64,000 nt of DNA from CALBZE01 sp036381255 (GTDB lineage: Bacteria; Gemmatimonadota; Gemmatimonadetes; Longimicrobiales; RSA9). The first letter of the stretch is position 1. Each line of letters begins with the position of its first letter. The DNA is taken from positions 72,606 to 136,605 of the forward strand of contig DASVDG010000077.1 in NCBI GenBank assembly GCA_036381255.1, given 5' to 3'. Positions 36,001 to 43,961 of this stretch are shown here, piece by piece. A model generated the notes under the pieces. That model was not told where the DNA came from, did not search any database, and saw only the letters and a list, made by a program, of their open reading frames with translations. The translations under genes were made by a program, and so were the position numbers.

Positions 36001-36803
36001 AAGCGGGGCGCCGCTCGGCGATGGTGAACCAGGACGTGGGCGCGGCGCTCGGTCGGGCGATGCTGAGCATGCAGCAGACGCTGGAGGCGCTGGAGGGGCG
36101 GAGCGGGCGCCAGGGCATGCCGATCGAGGAGGCGCGCGAGACGATCGAGGCGCTGAACCGTCTGGCGCTCGAGCTCCTGAAGAACGGCGAACAGATCGAG
36201 CAGGCGCAGACGGGTACGGGTCTCCAGCAGGCGCTCGAGCAGCTGGCGGAGCTGGCCAGGCAGCAGGGCTCGCTGAACGGGCAGGCCAATTCGCTGCTCC
36301 CGCTCGACCTCGGGCCGCGGGCGATGGCCGACCAGATGCAGCGGTTGGCGCGGCAGCAGCGCGAGCTGGCCAAGAAGCTGGGCGGGCTGAACGACATGGT
36401 CGGCGGCCAGGACGACGTGCTCGGCCGTCTCGACGAGCTGGCCCGCGAGGCGGAGGCGATCGCGCGGGAGCTGAGCGGCGGCCGGCTGACCCCCGAGCTC
36501 CTCGCCCGACAGGAGCGGCTGTTCCACCGACTGCTGGATGCCGGGCGCACGCTCGAGCGCGAGGAGTACACCAGCCAGCGCGTCGCCGAGCGGCCGGGCG
36601 CGGTCGGCGTGTCCCGCGCGGGGCCGCTCGACGCCGAGCTGCTGCACGCCGGGCCGCGGTACCCGGTGCCGGACCCCGAGGCGCTGCGCGCGCTGCCGCC
36701 GGCCTACCGCAGGCTGATCCTCGAGTACTTCGACCGGTTGAACCGTGCGGTCGAACCGGCGGCCGGTTCGGAGCGGACGCCGGACGAGAACCGGAACCGT
36801 TGA
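33000..36803 (+). CDS. Large DUF4175-type membrane protein with Gln-rich repeats
   Basis: A 1267-residue protein. Two membrane helices lie at about 25-47 and 57-76, a third hydrophobic stretch near 158-172. Residues about 190-510 hold beta-rich extracytoplasmic domains (VDVVYPAYLDRQPERFEDEV; VVPDRAPEVDITFPGPD). From about 550 to 860 there is long helical coiled coil rich in Q, E and L. A glutamine/serine/glycine low-complexity stretch spans about 860-980, including SGQQGQ repeats, followed by another helical domain and the end at 1267. Known relatives are unassigned (DUF4175/TIGR02302-like). Overlaps DUF4159 upstream by 4 bases. Confidence 0.8.
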   Translation: MSPAGQRLWSSISAARRQVRRDGVLAAGAAAAASVPVALVLAWALGTARAWSAPSPIPLALAAAAVVATVAVAVWAARRWVSVVDDVAVASAAEERRGLPEGSVRGVLELSRALPDGTSPALYMRAESVLAQQLAGATPRDLAGQVGERARRRRQHTLLAFTGLSLATVALGYISPERSRAGWGALLHPVAHLSPPPLPPMTVEPGDVELPRGASLDIAVEAPGRDEVTLRWREEGDVPRQRRLTLTDGRATSRIAGVDAELVYWVVAPDGAASDTFRVAPLDPLLFSDLIVDVVYPAYLDRQPERFEDEVPPLTVPAGTELRIRGRATRRLAEASLLRSDGDSRIAFEVTADRFAGRWTPRASGTYRWSLTDRAGGVPVATPAPLELTVVPDRAPEVDITFPGPDTLLGPDMRQPLVADARDDHGLRSATLVSWRVSRLGGSDEPVEQSLTLGGDPERAILRAVLDATERRMLPGDELHYFVRVVDASPARQVGVSATHVLRLPGMEELRRLAESHAESLVEDASSLARSAERLEETTRGLARQSARSARGGSSGRPGGGGSTAGRTGGGGEQATTGYEEREQVRQVIDRQQAMLDRVERMRERTEALERALEAAGLQDPALQQRLAELRRLYDQILTPELREKLEQMRNSLDEMDPEQLRRSLEQLSQQQEQLRQQIDQSLELLRRAALEQQMNSAVREARELATQQAALAEQVKRDGAATPERAAQQQALEERAESLKQQMANLQQQLREQGETSTAQRTGEAGKQLDAAQQAMRRAAQQAEQGQGRQAGQSGEQAAEQLQQVADALESAREEMAEAWRDEVQGSVEQAANDALDLAQRQTELLQQMQQMQGMQQSGQFGDPLPQQPQGQTGQQQGSQPMPRSGQQSQASGQQGQQHQSGQQGQSGQQGQSGQQGQSGQQGQSGQGQSAGEPGRQSGGQQGAGEQGRGQRRGGEAAQGGRQSGGQPGPGGGGSDLQRIRSEQMALQQGLEALGRNLAEAGRRSAMVNQDVGAALGRAMLSMQQTLEALEGRSGRQGMPIEEARETIEALNRLALELLKNGEQIEQAQTGTGLQQALEQLAELARQQGSLNGQANSLLPLDLGPRAMADQMQRLARQQRELAKKLGGLNDMVGGQDDVLGRLDELAREAEAIARELSGGRLTPELLARQERLFHRLLDAGRTLEREEYTSQRVAERPGAVGVSRAGPLDAELLHAGPRYPVPDPEALRALPPAYRRLILEYFDRLNRAVEPAAGSERTPDENRNR
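35676..35789 (+). repeat. 18-bp coding tandem repeat (SGQQGQ)
   Basis: Four near-identical 18-base units (consensus TCCGGTCAGCAAGGGCAG) at 35703-35774, the first two identical, flanked by degenerate copies on both sides. The unit length is a multiple of three, so copy-number change keeps the DUF4175 frame. Confidence 0.9.
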
Positions 36804-36814
36804 GGGGGAGAGAA

Positions 36815-38605
36815 GTGCGCTCAACCCGATGCAGGGTCGCGGTCCAGCTCGGCGTGCTCGGGCTGGCCGTGCTGTTCCCGTCCGCGACGCTGCGCGGCCA
36901 GGAGATCAACGGCCAGGGCGGCGACGAGATCCAACGGCTGCGCGAGGCCGCGGCGCGCGAGGCGGCGGGCGATTTCCCGGGCGCCGAACGGATCCTCGAG
37001 GCGATTCTGGAGGAGCGGCCGACGGCGGTGAGCGCGCTGTTGGCGCTGGAGCGCGTGTATCGGGTCCAGGGCCGCGTGGCCGACGTGCTCGCCCCGGTGG
37101 ACCGGATGCTCGAGTTCGATCCGAGCTCCGCGATTGCGCACCGGCTGCGGCTCCAGACACTCTCGGAGCTGGGCCGGCTGGAGGAGCTCGAGGCGGCCGC
37201 GGAGGCGTGGATCCGGGCGACGCCCGGGCTCGAGACGCCGTACCGCGAGATCGCACGGATCCACGCCGCGCGGGGCGACCATGCGCGGGCGGCGGCCGTG
37301 CTCGAGCGGGGGCGGTCGCGCGTGGGGCGCGATGATGCCCTGGCGCTGGAGCTCGGTGAGACCTACGCGCTGCTCGGCGACGTGGAGCGAGCGGTCCGGG
37401 AATGGGACCGGGCGGTCGGTCCCGAGGCTCGCGGTTTCTCTCTCGTCCGCCGCCACCTGGGCGGGCTGCCGGATGGAGGCGCGAGGCTGATCCCCGGCCT
37501 GATCGACGCGCTGACCCGGGAGCCGACGGCGCTCGCCCGGCGTCGCGCGGCCGTGCAGCTCGCGATCGACGCGGGTCTCTCCGAGAGCGCCGAGGCGATC
37601 GCCCGCGGCGTGGTCGTGGAGCTGGAGCCGAGCGAGCGCGAGGCGTTCCTCGTCGAGATCGCCCGGCGGGCGGATGGCGCCCGACTCCCCGCGCTCGCCT
37701 ACTGGGCGTACGGCGAGCTGCTGGGCCCCGCGGGTGCGGGCGAGTCGTTCCTCGCGCTCCGCACGCGAATGGCGGAGCTCGCGCTGATCGTGGGGGACAC
37801 GGCGGCCGCCCGCGAACAGTTCGCGATCCTCGAGCGCGCGCACGCGGTCGGTTCGCCCGAACGCCGTCGGGCCGCCGCCATGCGGATCCAGCTGACCGCG
37901 AGCGACGGCCGGGTCGACGAGGCGATGCGGGCGCTGGAGGCGTTTCGCGAGGAGTACGGCGATGCGCAGGAGGTGGACGGCATCGCCGCGGCGATCGCCG
38001 AGACGTTGTTCCGCCAGGGCGACGTGGACCGGGCGGAGCGCGTGCTCGGGCGCGCGGGCGGACCGCAGAGCCACCTGATCCGCGGCCGGATCGCCCTGCG
38101 GCACGGAGACATCGCCGGGGCACGGCGAGAATTCCTCTCGGCCGCGCCCGGCCTCGAGGGCGCGGAGGCGACGCAGGTCCTGTCGCTCCTCACGCTCCTC
38201 GGGCGCCTGTCCCCGGCCGGCGGAGCGATCCTCGGTCGATCGCTGGCTCGCGCCATGCAAGGGGATGTGCCGGGCGCGATCGACCTGCTGGTCGACGACT
38301 CACGGGATCTCGCCCGCGGTGAACGGGCCGGCCTCCTCGATTTCGCGGCGGGGCTGGCCGACCGCTCGACGCTGCCGGCCGAGGCCGAGCGGATCCGGCG
38401 CGTGATCGTGGCCGAGCACGCGGACGCGCCGGAGGCGCCCGCCGCGTTGCTGGCCCTGGGTCGGTCGCTGGCCCGACGACCGGCAAGCCTCGACGAGGCG
38501 CGCGCATTCCTCGAACGCCTCGTCCTGGACTACCCGCGGAGCGCGCTGGCTCCACAGGCCCGGCGCGAGCTGGACCGGCTCCAGCGGCGCGTTCCGCACT
38601 CATGA
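36815..38605 (+). CDS. Exported TPR-repeat protein
   Basis: A 596-residue protein from GTG 36815 (GGGGGAGAG site upstream), 11 bases after the DUF4175 stop. A signal peptide spans about 1-28 (VQLGVLGLAVLFPSATLRGQ). The rest is alternating helix pairs with TPR/Sel1-like spacing, for example EAAAREAAGDFPGAERILEA, EIARIHAARGDHARAAAVLE and ALRHGDIAGARREFLSAAPG. Such repeats mediate protein-protein contact; this would be periplasmic. It probably works with the large DUF4175 protein encoded just before it. No enzyme domain is visible. Confidence 0.8.
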   Translation: MRSTRCRVAVQLGVLGLAVLFPSATLRGQEINGQGGDEIQRLREAAAREAAGDFPGAERILEAILEERPTAVSALLALERVYRVQGRVADVLAPVDRMLEFDPSSAIAHRLRLQTLSELGRLEELEAAAEAWIRATPGLETPYREIARIHAARGDHARAAAVLERGRSRVGRDDALALELGETYALLGDVERAVREWDRAVGPEARGFSLVRRHLGGLPDGGARLIPGLIDALTREPTALARRRAAVQLAIDAGLSESAEAIARGVVVELEPSEREAFLVEIARRADGARLPALAYWAYGELLGPAGAGESFLALRTRMAELALIVGDTAAAREQFAILERAHAVGSPERRRAAAMRIQLTASDGRVDEAMRALEAFREEYGDAQEVDGIAAAIAETLFRQGDVDRAERVLGRAGGPQSHLIRGRIALRHGDIAGARREFLSAAPGLEGAEATQVLSLLTLLGRLSPAGGAILGRSLARAMQGDVPGAIDLLVDDSRDLARGERAGLLDFAAGLADRSTLPAEAERIRRVIVAEHADAPEAPAALLALGRSLARRPASLDEARAFLERLVLDYPRSALAPQARRELDRLQRRVPHS

Positions 38606-38634
38606 AGCAGTCGCAGTCTGAAGGAAGTTGATCG

Positions 38635-39894
38635 ATGCGCCGTACCTTGTCGCTCCTGACACTCCTCGTCCTCTCCGGGACGCCGCTCCACGCCCAGTAT
38701 CTGCTGGTGCCGATGGATGCCGCCGCGCAGACCGACCACCTCAAGGCGTACGGCCTCACGTACTGGACGCTGAAGCAGGGGCTCACGGCGGAGTGGTTGC
38801 TGAACTACCGGGGCGGCTCGTTCCTGCTGCCGGACCGGGCGCCGATCCGGCGCGAGGCGGCCCTGCGCGGCGTCACGTTCGAGCCGGCCGATGCATCGCG
38901 CGTGGCGCAGATCCGCGCCGAGATCGAGCAGAAGAACATGGAGACCATCATCCTGGAGAAGGCGCCGAACATCGCGGTGTACACGCCGCCGGACACGCCG
39001 CCGTGGGATGATGCCGTCACCCTGGCGCTGACTTACGCCGACATTCCGTACGACGAGGTCTGGGACGCGGAGGTGCTCCAGGGTCGGCTCAAAGAATACG
39101 ACTGGCTGCACCTCCACCACGAGGACTTCACGGGCCAGTACTCGAAGTTCTACATCAATTATGCAGGCGCCGCCTGGCTACAGGAGGAGGTCCAGCGGAA
39201 CGAGGAGATGGCGGCGCAGTTCGGCTACCCGAACGTGCCGGCATTGAAGAAGGCCGTCGCAGAGGAGATCCGCCGCTACGTGGCGGAAGGCGGGTTCCTC
39301 TTCGCGATGTGCACGGCCACCGAGACGATCGAGCTCGCGCTCGCGGCGGTCGGCGTCGACATCGCCGCGCCGTTCAGCGATGGCACGCCGCCGGACGAGG
39401 GTGCGACGGCGAAGATGCAGTGGGGCCGTACCTTCGCGTTCCAGGGCGCCGAGGTCCAGGTCGACCCGACGGTGAACGCATTCAGCGACATCGACGGGCA
39501 TCAGGTCAACACGACCTGGCGGCAGCCGCTCGGCGCGTTCACGCTGTTCGATTTCAGCGCGAAGTTCGACCCGGTTCCGTCGATGCTGGTGCAGAACCAC
39601 GAGGACGTGATCCCGGACTTCTACGGCCTGACCACCTCGTTTCGCCGGGAGCGGCTCAAGCCCGGCACGATCGTGCTGGCGGAGGAGGACGGCACGCCGT
39701 GGGTCAAGTACATCCACGGCAACTACGCCGAGGGGACGTGGACCTTCCTGGGCGGGCACGATCCAGAGGATCCGCAGCACCAGATCGGGGACGCGCCGAC
39801 GGATCTGGCGCTGCACCCGAACTCGCCGGGGTACCGGCTGATCCTCAACAACGTGCTGTTCCCCGCGGCGAAGAAGAAGACGCTCAAGACCTGA
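38635..39894 (+). CDS. Secreted protein of unknown function, often labelled 'asparagine synthetase B'
   Basis: A 419-residue protein with signal peptide (about 1-21, ending PLHAQ). The mature part opens YLLVPMDAAAQTDHLKAYGL, then an amidotransferase-like fold (DWLHLHHEDFTGQYSKFYIN; EGGFLFAMCTATETIELALA) and a tail with WTFLGGHDPEDPQHQIGDA. Homologues in databases carry the name asparagine synthetase B, but I see neither an N-terminal nucleophile Cys nor an ATP-pyrophosphatase loop, so the name is not supported. The C in FAMCTATE sits where a class I amidotransferase nucleophile would be. Last gene of the run from rsmI. Confidence 0.7.
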   Translation: MRRTLSLLTLLVLSGTPLHAQYLLVPMDAAAQTDHLKAYGLTYWTLKQGLTAEWLLNYRGGSFLLPDRAPIRREAALRGVTFEPADASRVAQIRAEIEQKNMETIILEKAPNIAVYTPPDTPPWDDAVTLALTYADIPYDEVWDAEVLQGRLKEYDWLHLHHEDFTGQYSKFYINYAGAAWLQEEVQRNEEMAAQFGYPNVPALKKAVAEEIRRYVAEGGFLFAMCTATETIELALAAVGVDIAAPFSDGTPPDEGATAKMQWGRTFAFQGAEVQVDPTVNAFSDIDGHQVNTTWRQPLGAFTLFDFSAKFDPVPSMLVQNHEDVIPDFYGLTTSFRRERLKPGTIVLAEEDGTPWVKYIHGNYAEGTWTFLGGHDPEDPQHQIGDAPTDLALHPNSPGYRLILNNVLFPAAKKKTLKT

Positions 39895-39905
39895 GCGTCG
39901 CGCGC

Positions 39906-40319
39906 TCAGGCGCGGAGCCGGCGCGGCGCGTCCGACTCCGCGCGCGGCGCCGCCGGCCCGTCGGGCGGCGCCATCCGGCACGCGCCCTCGAAGTCGGCGC
40001 CCGGGTCGATGACGACCTCGGGCGCCGTGAGGTTACCGGCCACGCGCGCGCCGCGCTCGACGTGGATGCTGTCGTCGGCCGTGATATCACCGACCACCGT
40101 ACCGCGCACGGTGACGCTCCGCGCGCGGACCTCCGCATCGACCACGGCCGTCGGCCCCACGACAATGCTGGATGTGGACTGGATGGCGCCGTGGAGCCGG
40201 CCGTTCACGATGGCGGGTCGGGTGAGCGCGAGTCGGCCACCCAGCTCGAACCCTTCGGCCACGATCATGGGGGCCTGGGTCACTTCCACCCTCGGGCGGG
40301 GCGGACGCTGCCACCACAT
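39906..40319 (-). CDS. Bactofilin (second of a pair)
   Basis: A 137-residue protein built of short beta-helix turns (IVNGRLHGAIQSTSSIVVGP; VVGDITADDSIHVERGARVA; GNLTAPEVVIDPGADFEGAC), the bactofilin core, flanked by proline/arginine-rich ends. Bactofilins polymerise without nucleotides at the membrane and position cell-wall or chromosome-linked proteins. The start is ATG 40319, 18 bases after the upstream bactofilin stop, without an obvious ribosome-binding site; ATG 40268 is an alternative. Convergent with the preceding gene by 11 bases. Confidence 0.85.
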   Translation of the reverse strand: MWWQRPPRPRVEVTQAPMIVAEGFELGGRLALTRPAIVNGRLHGAIQSTSSIVVGPTAVVDAEVRARSVTVRGTVVGDITADDSIHVERGARVAGNLTAPEVVIDPGADFEGACRMAPPDGPAAPRAESDAPRRLRA

Positions 40320-40337
40320 GGCGTCGTCGTGCGTGGG

Positions 40338-40838
40338 CTACGGCCGTTGGAGCTTGGGGATCGCCAGCTCCTTGTCGCCCTCGTCGGGCGACTCGTCCTT
40401 CTTCTCCACGGCGATCGGTCGCGGCGTGGCGGTCACGGCATCCGACCCTTCCTTGATCTTGGAGACGTTGCCGTTGAAGAAGCCGCCCTTGTGGATCACG
40501 AGCGAGTCGGTCTTGATGTTGCCCATGACCTTGCCGGTGGAGGCGATTTCGACGTCGCCGCTCGCGACCATGTTCCCTTCGTAAGACCCCATGATCACCG
40601 CGTCCACGGTGCGGACGTCCGCCTTGACGACGCCGCGCTCACCGATGACGAGCTTGCCCCCGACATCGAGCTCGCCGCCGATCTCGCACTGGATCTCGAG
40701 GGAGTCGGCGATCTGGAACTTGCCCTCGATCCGCGCGTGATCACCGCGGATCGCGAGCAGATGCTTGCTGCCCTGCGTGTCCGTGTTGTGCATGAGGGGG
40801 TTCTCCGTGGAGCGGTCGTGGGGCGTGCGTGCGAGCAT
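40338..40838 (-). CDS. Bactofilin (first of a pair)
   Basis: A 166-residue bactofilin with a regular beta-helix core (ARIEGKFQIADSLEIQCEIG; GKLVIGERGVVKADVRTVDA; VEIASTGKVMGNIKTDSLVI) and a charged C-terminal tail. ATG 40838 is preferred because AAGGAGG lies 6-7 bases upstream. A promoter at 40946-40974 serves this strand. It is cotranscribed with the second bactofilin. With MreB in the same window, this suggests two independent shape or scaffold systems. Confidence 0.88.
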   Translation of the reverse strand: MLARTPHDRSTENPLMHNTDTQGSKHLLAIRGDHARIEGKFQIADSLEIQCEIGGELDVGGKLVIGERGVVKADVRTVDAVIMGSYEGNMVASGDVEIASTGKVMGNIKTDSLVIHKGGFFNGNVSKIKEGSDAVTATPRPIAVEKKDESPDEGDKELAIPKLQRP

Positions 40839-40945
40839 GGGGCTCCTCCTTCGCTCGAGCCGGTGAGGTTCGGCCGGGGGGTCCGGTGGGCCCGGCGCAG
40901 TGCCGGCGGACCCGGGAGCAGCGTGAGGCGTGGCCCGGGTGCGCC

Positions 40946-40974
40946 AGAATAATCGATGGCCGCGCCGGGCGCAA
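40946..40974 (-). promoter_or_regulatory. Sigma-70-type promoter for the bactofilin pair
   Basis: On the minus strand, TTGCGC (40974-40969) and TATTCT (40951-40946) with exactly 17 bases between, about 108 bases before the start codon. The -10 box sits in a locally AT-rich patch. Confidence 0.65.
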
Positions 40975-41092
40975 GAAATGCGCCTGGCGCCGAATGTTGC
41001 GGGCACAACCCGACGGGTCTCGGGGTACCTTCGCGGGCGCCCGCGGGGCATGTGGCGCGCGCTCGGGCGACACCACAGCCACCGGAGATGAA

Positions 41093-43597
41093 TTGTCGCG
41101 AGTTTTGTACCTAACGCCGGCCGCCGCGGCATCGATCCGCACCGAGGTGAAGCGGGCGCGCGGGAACGAGGTGTGTTTCCTGGCCCGCGTCGGCGAAGGC
41201 GGCGACGTGTACGAGCCGACGGTGGTCGCGCGCGGAAACCGTCGGTCCGTACTCGCCGCCGTGCGGTCCGCGGAGCCGGGGATGCTCGTGATCCACAATC
41301 ACCCGACCGGCGTGCTGGAGCCGTCGGACGCGGACCTGGAGGCGGCGGCCGAGCTGTACGCGGAGGGGATCGGGCTGGCGATCGTCGACAACGGCGCGAA
41401 CGAGCTGTACGTCGTGGTCGAGCCGGCGCGGCCGAACGGCTACGAGGCGATCGACGCCGCGGCGGTCGACGCGGCGCTGGGTCCGGGTGGGCCGCTGAGC
41501 CGGGCGCACCCGGCGTACGAGGACCGCCCGATGCAGCGCGCGCTCGCGGGCGCGATCGTCGACGCGTACAACGGCGGCGGCATCGCGGTGGCGGAGGCGG
41601 GGACGGGGACGGGGAAGTCGATCGCCTACCTGGTCCCGGCGATCCGCTGGGCGAGCGCGAACCGGGAGCGGACCGTCGTCTCGACGAACACGATCAACCT
41701 CCAGGAGCAGCTCGTCGGCAAGGATCTGCCGTTCCTGCGGCGCGCGCTGGGCGAGCCGTTCCGCTTCGCGCTGGTCAAGGGGCGCCGCAATTACGTCTCG
41801 ATCCGACGCGCGCGGCTCGCGGCGCAGAGCGCGGGGATCCTCTTCGACACGGCACAGCAGGCGGAGCTGGACGCGATCCTCGCATGGCTGCGCACGACGC
41901 GCGAGGGCTCGCTCCAGGACCTTCCGTTCCAGCCGGCACCGGAAGTGTGGGACGAGGTCGCCAGCGAGTCTGATGTCTGTCTGCGAGCCAAGTGCCCGCA
42001 CTTCGAGCAGTGCTTCTACCAGCGGGCGCGGCGCGACGCGGCCTCGGCCGACATCCTGGTCGTCAACCACCACCTGCTCTTCAGCGATCTGGCGGTCCGG
42101 CGCGCGCAGGGCAACTACACGGCGCCGGCGGTGCTGCCGCCGTACCGCCGCGTGATCCTGGACGAGGCGCACAACCTGGAGGATGCGGCGACGTCGCATC
42201 TCGGGGCGGCGGTCTCGCGGCGCGGCCTGATGCGCCTGCTCGGGCGGCTGGACCGGCGCGGCCGCGGCGTTCTGGCCGCGGTCGAGGAGCGGCTCAAGGC
42301 CGGCGCCGACGACCTGCTCCAGCAGGATGCGCTCGCGCAGCTCCGGGACCGGCTCCGGCCGACGGTCGAGCGGGCGCGCGAGCACGGCGCCGAGTTCTTC
42401 ACCCGGCTCGAGGCGCTGCTCCTGTCCGTCGACGACGGCGTGCTCCGGCTCGACCCGGACGTCTCCGCTCGCCCCGAGTGGGCGGCCGGCCTGCGGACGA
42501 CGTTCGAGAACCTGACCGGCACGCTCGATGCCCTCGCCCGCGGGCTCACCGGCCTGCGCGAGACGATCCGCCTCGACGCCCGCTGGAGCGAAGCGTTGGA
42601 GGAGCAGCTCCTCGAGCTCGAAGCGGCGGCCGGCCGCACGCTCGGCACGCTCGACGCCCTGCGCCTCGCCTTCGCGCCGGCCGACGACGCACTGCCGATG
42701 GTGCGCTGGCTCGAACGGCGCGGCGGCGGGGGAGCGAAGGAGGCGAACGTCGTCGCGCACGCGGCGCCGGTCGACGTCTCCGCCGCGCTGCGCGAGGCGC
42801 TCTTCGACCGCGTCGACACCGCCGTGCTGACGTCGGCCACGCTGGCGACCCGGGACGGCTTCGACTTCCTGCGCACCCGCCTCGGCCTCTCGGCCGGCGG
42901 GCTCAAGGTCGGCGAGTCGGTCTACCCCTCGCCGTTCGACTACGAGGAGCAGACGGTCGTGGCGGTCCCGACCGACCTGCCCGCGCCGCGCGGCGACGAG
43001 AACGGGCGCTTCGATGTCGCGACGGCGGAGGTGGTCCGGGAGCTGGCGGAGATGAGCGATGGCGGGATCTTCGTCCTGTTCACGTCGTACCGCTCGCTGA
43101 AGCGCGTGGCCGCCGACCTGCGGCGTCGCGGCGTAGACGGTCGGTGGCCGCTCTTCGTGCAGGGCGAGGCACCGCGGGCGCGGCTCGTGGAGGGCTTCAC
43201 CGCCTCGGGTCACGGGATCCTCCTGGGCGTGGCGTCGTTCTGGGAGGGGGTCGACGTGCCCGGCCGGCCGCTGCGCGGGCTGGTCATCACGAAGCTGCCG
43301 TTCAAGGTCCCGTCGGAGCCGCTCACGGCCGCGCGTATCGAGGCGATCGAGCGCGACGGCGGCAACGCGTTCTACGATTACATGCTGCCGCATGCGGCGC
43401 TTCGGCTGAAGCAGGGATTCGGCCGGCTGATCCGCTCGAGGGCCGACCGCGGCGCGGTACTGCTGCTGGACCGGCGGATCGTGGAGAAGGGGTACGGGAA
43501 GTACTTCCTGGACTCGCTGCCACCGGCGCCGGTCCGCGTGGGGCCGTGGGCGGAGCTGGCGCCGGTGGTGCGCGGTTTCTACACCGTGGAACGGTAG
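41093..43597 (+). CDS. JAMM/RadC-like domain fused to a DinG-type helicase
   Basis: An 834-residue protein from TTG 41093 (CCGGAG 6 bases upstream). Residues 1-115 are a JAB/MPN domain with all JAMM elements in order: Glu26, H68-N-H70, Ser78, Asp81 (HxH-x7-SxxD). From about 145 to the end it is an XPD/DinG superfamily 2 helicase: a Q-motif-like ED-R-x-x-Q, Walker A AEAGTGTGKS (167-176), NYVSIRR, three iron-sulfur Cys (C296, C301, C307), DEAH (about 357) and the C-terminal ATPase half (FWEGVDVPG; QGFGRLIRS). The first iron-sulfur Cys is Ser236. DinG helicases unwind 5'-3', including R-loops and D-loops. Divergent from the bactofilin pair. Confidence 0.9.
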   Translation: MSRVLYLTPAAAASIRTEVKRARGNEVCFLARVGEGGDVYEPTVVARGNRRSVLAAVRSAEPGMLVIHNHPTGVLEPSDADLEAAAELYAEGIGLAIVDNGANELYVVVEPARPNGYEAIDAAAVDAALGPGGPLSRAHPAYEDRPMQRALAGAIVDAYNGGGIAVAEAGTGTGKSIAYLVPAIRWASANRERTVVSTNTINLQEQLVGKDLPFLRRALGEPFRFALVKGRRNYVSIRRARLAAQSAGILFDTAQQAELDAILAWLRTTREGSLQDLPFQPAPEVWDEVASESDVCLRAKCPHFEQCFYQRARRDAASADILVVNHHLLFSDLAVRRAQGNYTAPAVLPPYRRVILDEAHNLEDAATSHLGAAVSRRGLMRLLGRLDRRGRGVLAAVEERLKAGADDLLQQDALAQLRDRLRPTVERAREHGAEFFTRLEALLLSVDDGVLRLDPDVSARPEWAAGLRTTFENLTGTLDALARGLTGLRETIRLDARWSEALEEQLLELEAAAGRTLGTLDALRLAFAPADDALPMVRWLERRGGGGAKEANVVAHAAPVDVSAALREALFDRVDTAVLTSATLATRDGFDFLRTRLGLSAGGLKVGESVYPSPFDYEEQTVVAVPTDLPAPRGDENGRFDVATAEVVRELAEMSDGGIFVLFTSYRSLKRVAADLRRRGVDGRWPLFVQGEAPRARLVEGFTASGHGILLGVASFWEGVDVPGRPLRGLVITKLPFKVPSEPLTAARIEAIERDGGNAFYDYMLPHAALRLKQGFGRLIRSRADRGAVLLLDRRIVEKGYGKYFLDSLPPAPVRVGPWAELAPVVRGFYTVER

Positions 43598-43604
43598 CTC
43601 CCGG

Positions 43605-43961
43605 TCACGCGGTCGCGAGCCGGGTGACGAGGTAGCCGAGCAGGGCGATCGGCGCGACCACGAAGACCGCGATCTTGAGCAGCGCCACCACCAGCGACAC
43701 CGCCCCGGCAAGGATGCCGACGATCAGCGAGATCACGAGCCCCACGCCGGTCACCACGAGCAGCACGGGGAGCCCGAGCGCGAAGAGGAGGAGCAGCGGC
43801 ACCCCGACCGCTGCCAGGACGACGAGCACGGGCACGCCGATCACCGCGAGGGCGGCCAGTGCGGGGGAGAGCAGCAGCACGAGCACGATCGCGCCGAGGA
43901 AGAAACAGCCGACGCGCGCGAAACCGGGACGGTTCGGGGCGGCGGTGTAGGTCGAATCCAT
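43605..43961 (-). CDS. Small multi-helix membrane protein
   Basis: A 118-residue protein, hydrophobic from about 15 to the end, with three or four membrane helices rich in L, V, A and G (GAIVLVLLLSPALAALAVIG; VLLVVTGVGLVISLIVGILA; LLKIAVFVVAPIALLGYLVT). ATG 43961 is chosen because CAGGAG lies 8 bases upstream. Convergent with the helicase gene (7-base gap). I do not recognise a family; its glycine-free V/L-rich pattern is typical of small envelope proteins. Confidence 0.7.
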   Translation of the reverse strand: MDSTYTAAPNRPGFARVGCFFLGAIVLVLLLSPALAALAVIGVPVLVVLAAVGVPLLLLFALGLPVLLVVTGVGLVISLIVGILAGAVSLVVALLKIAVFVVAPIALLGYLVTRLATA

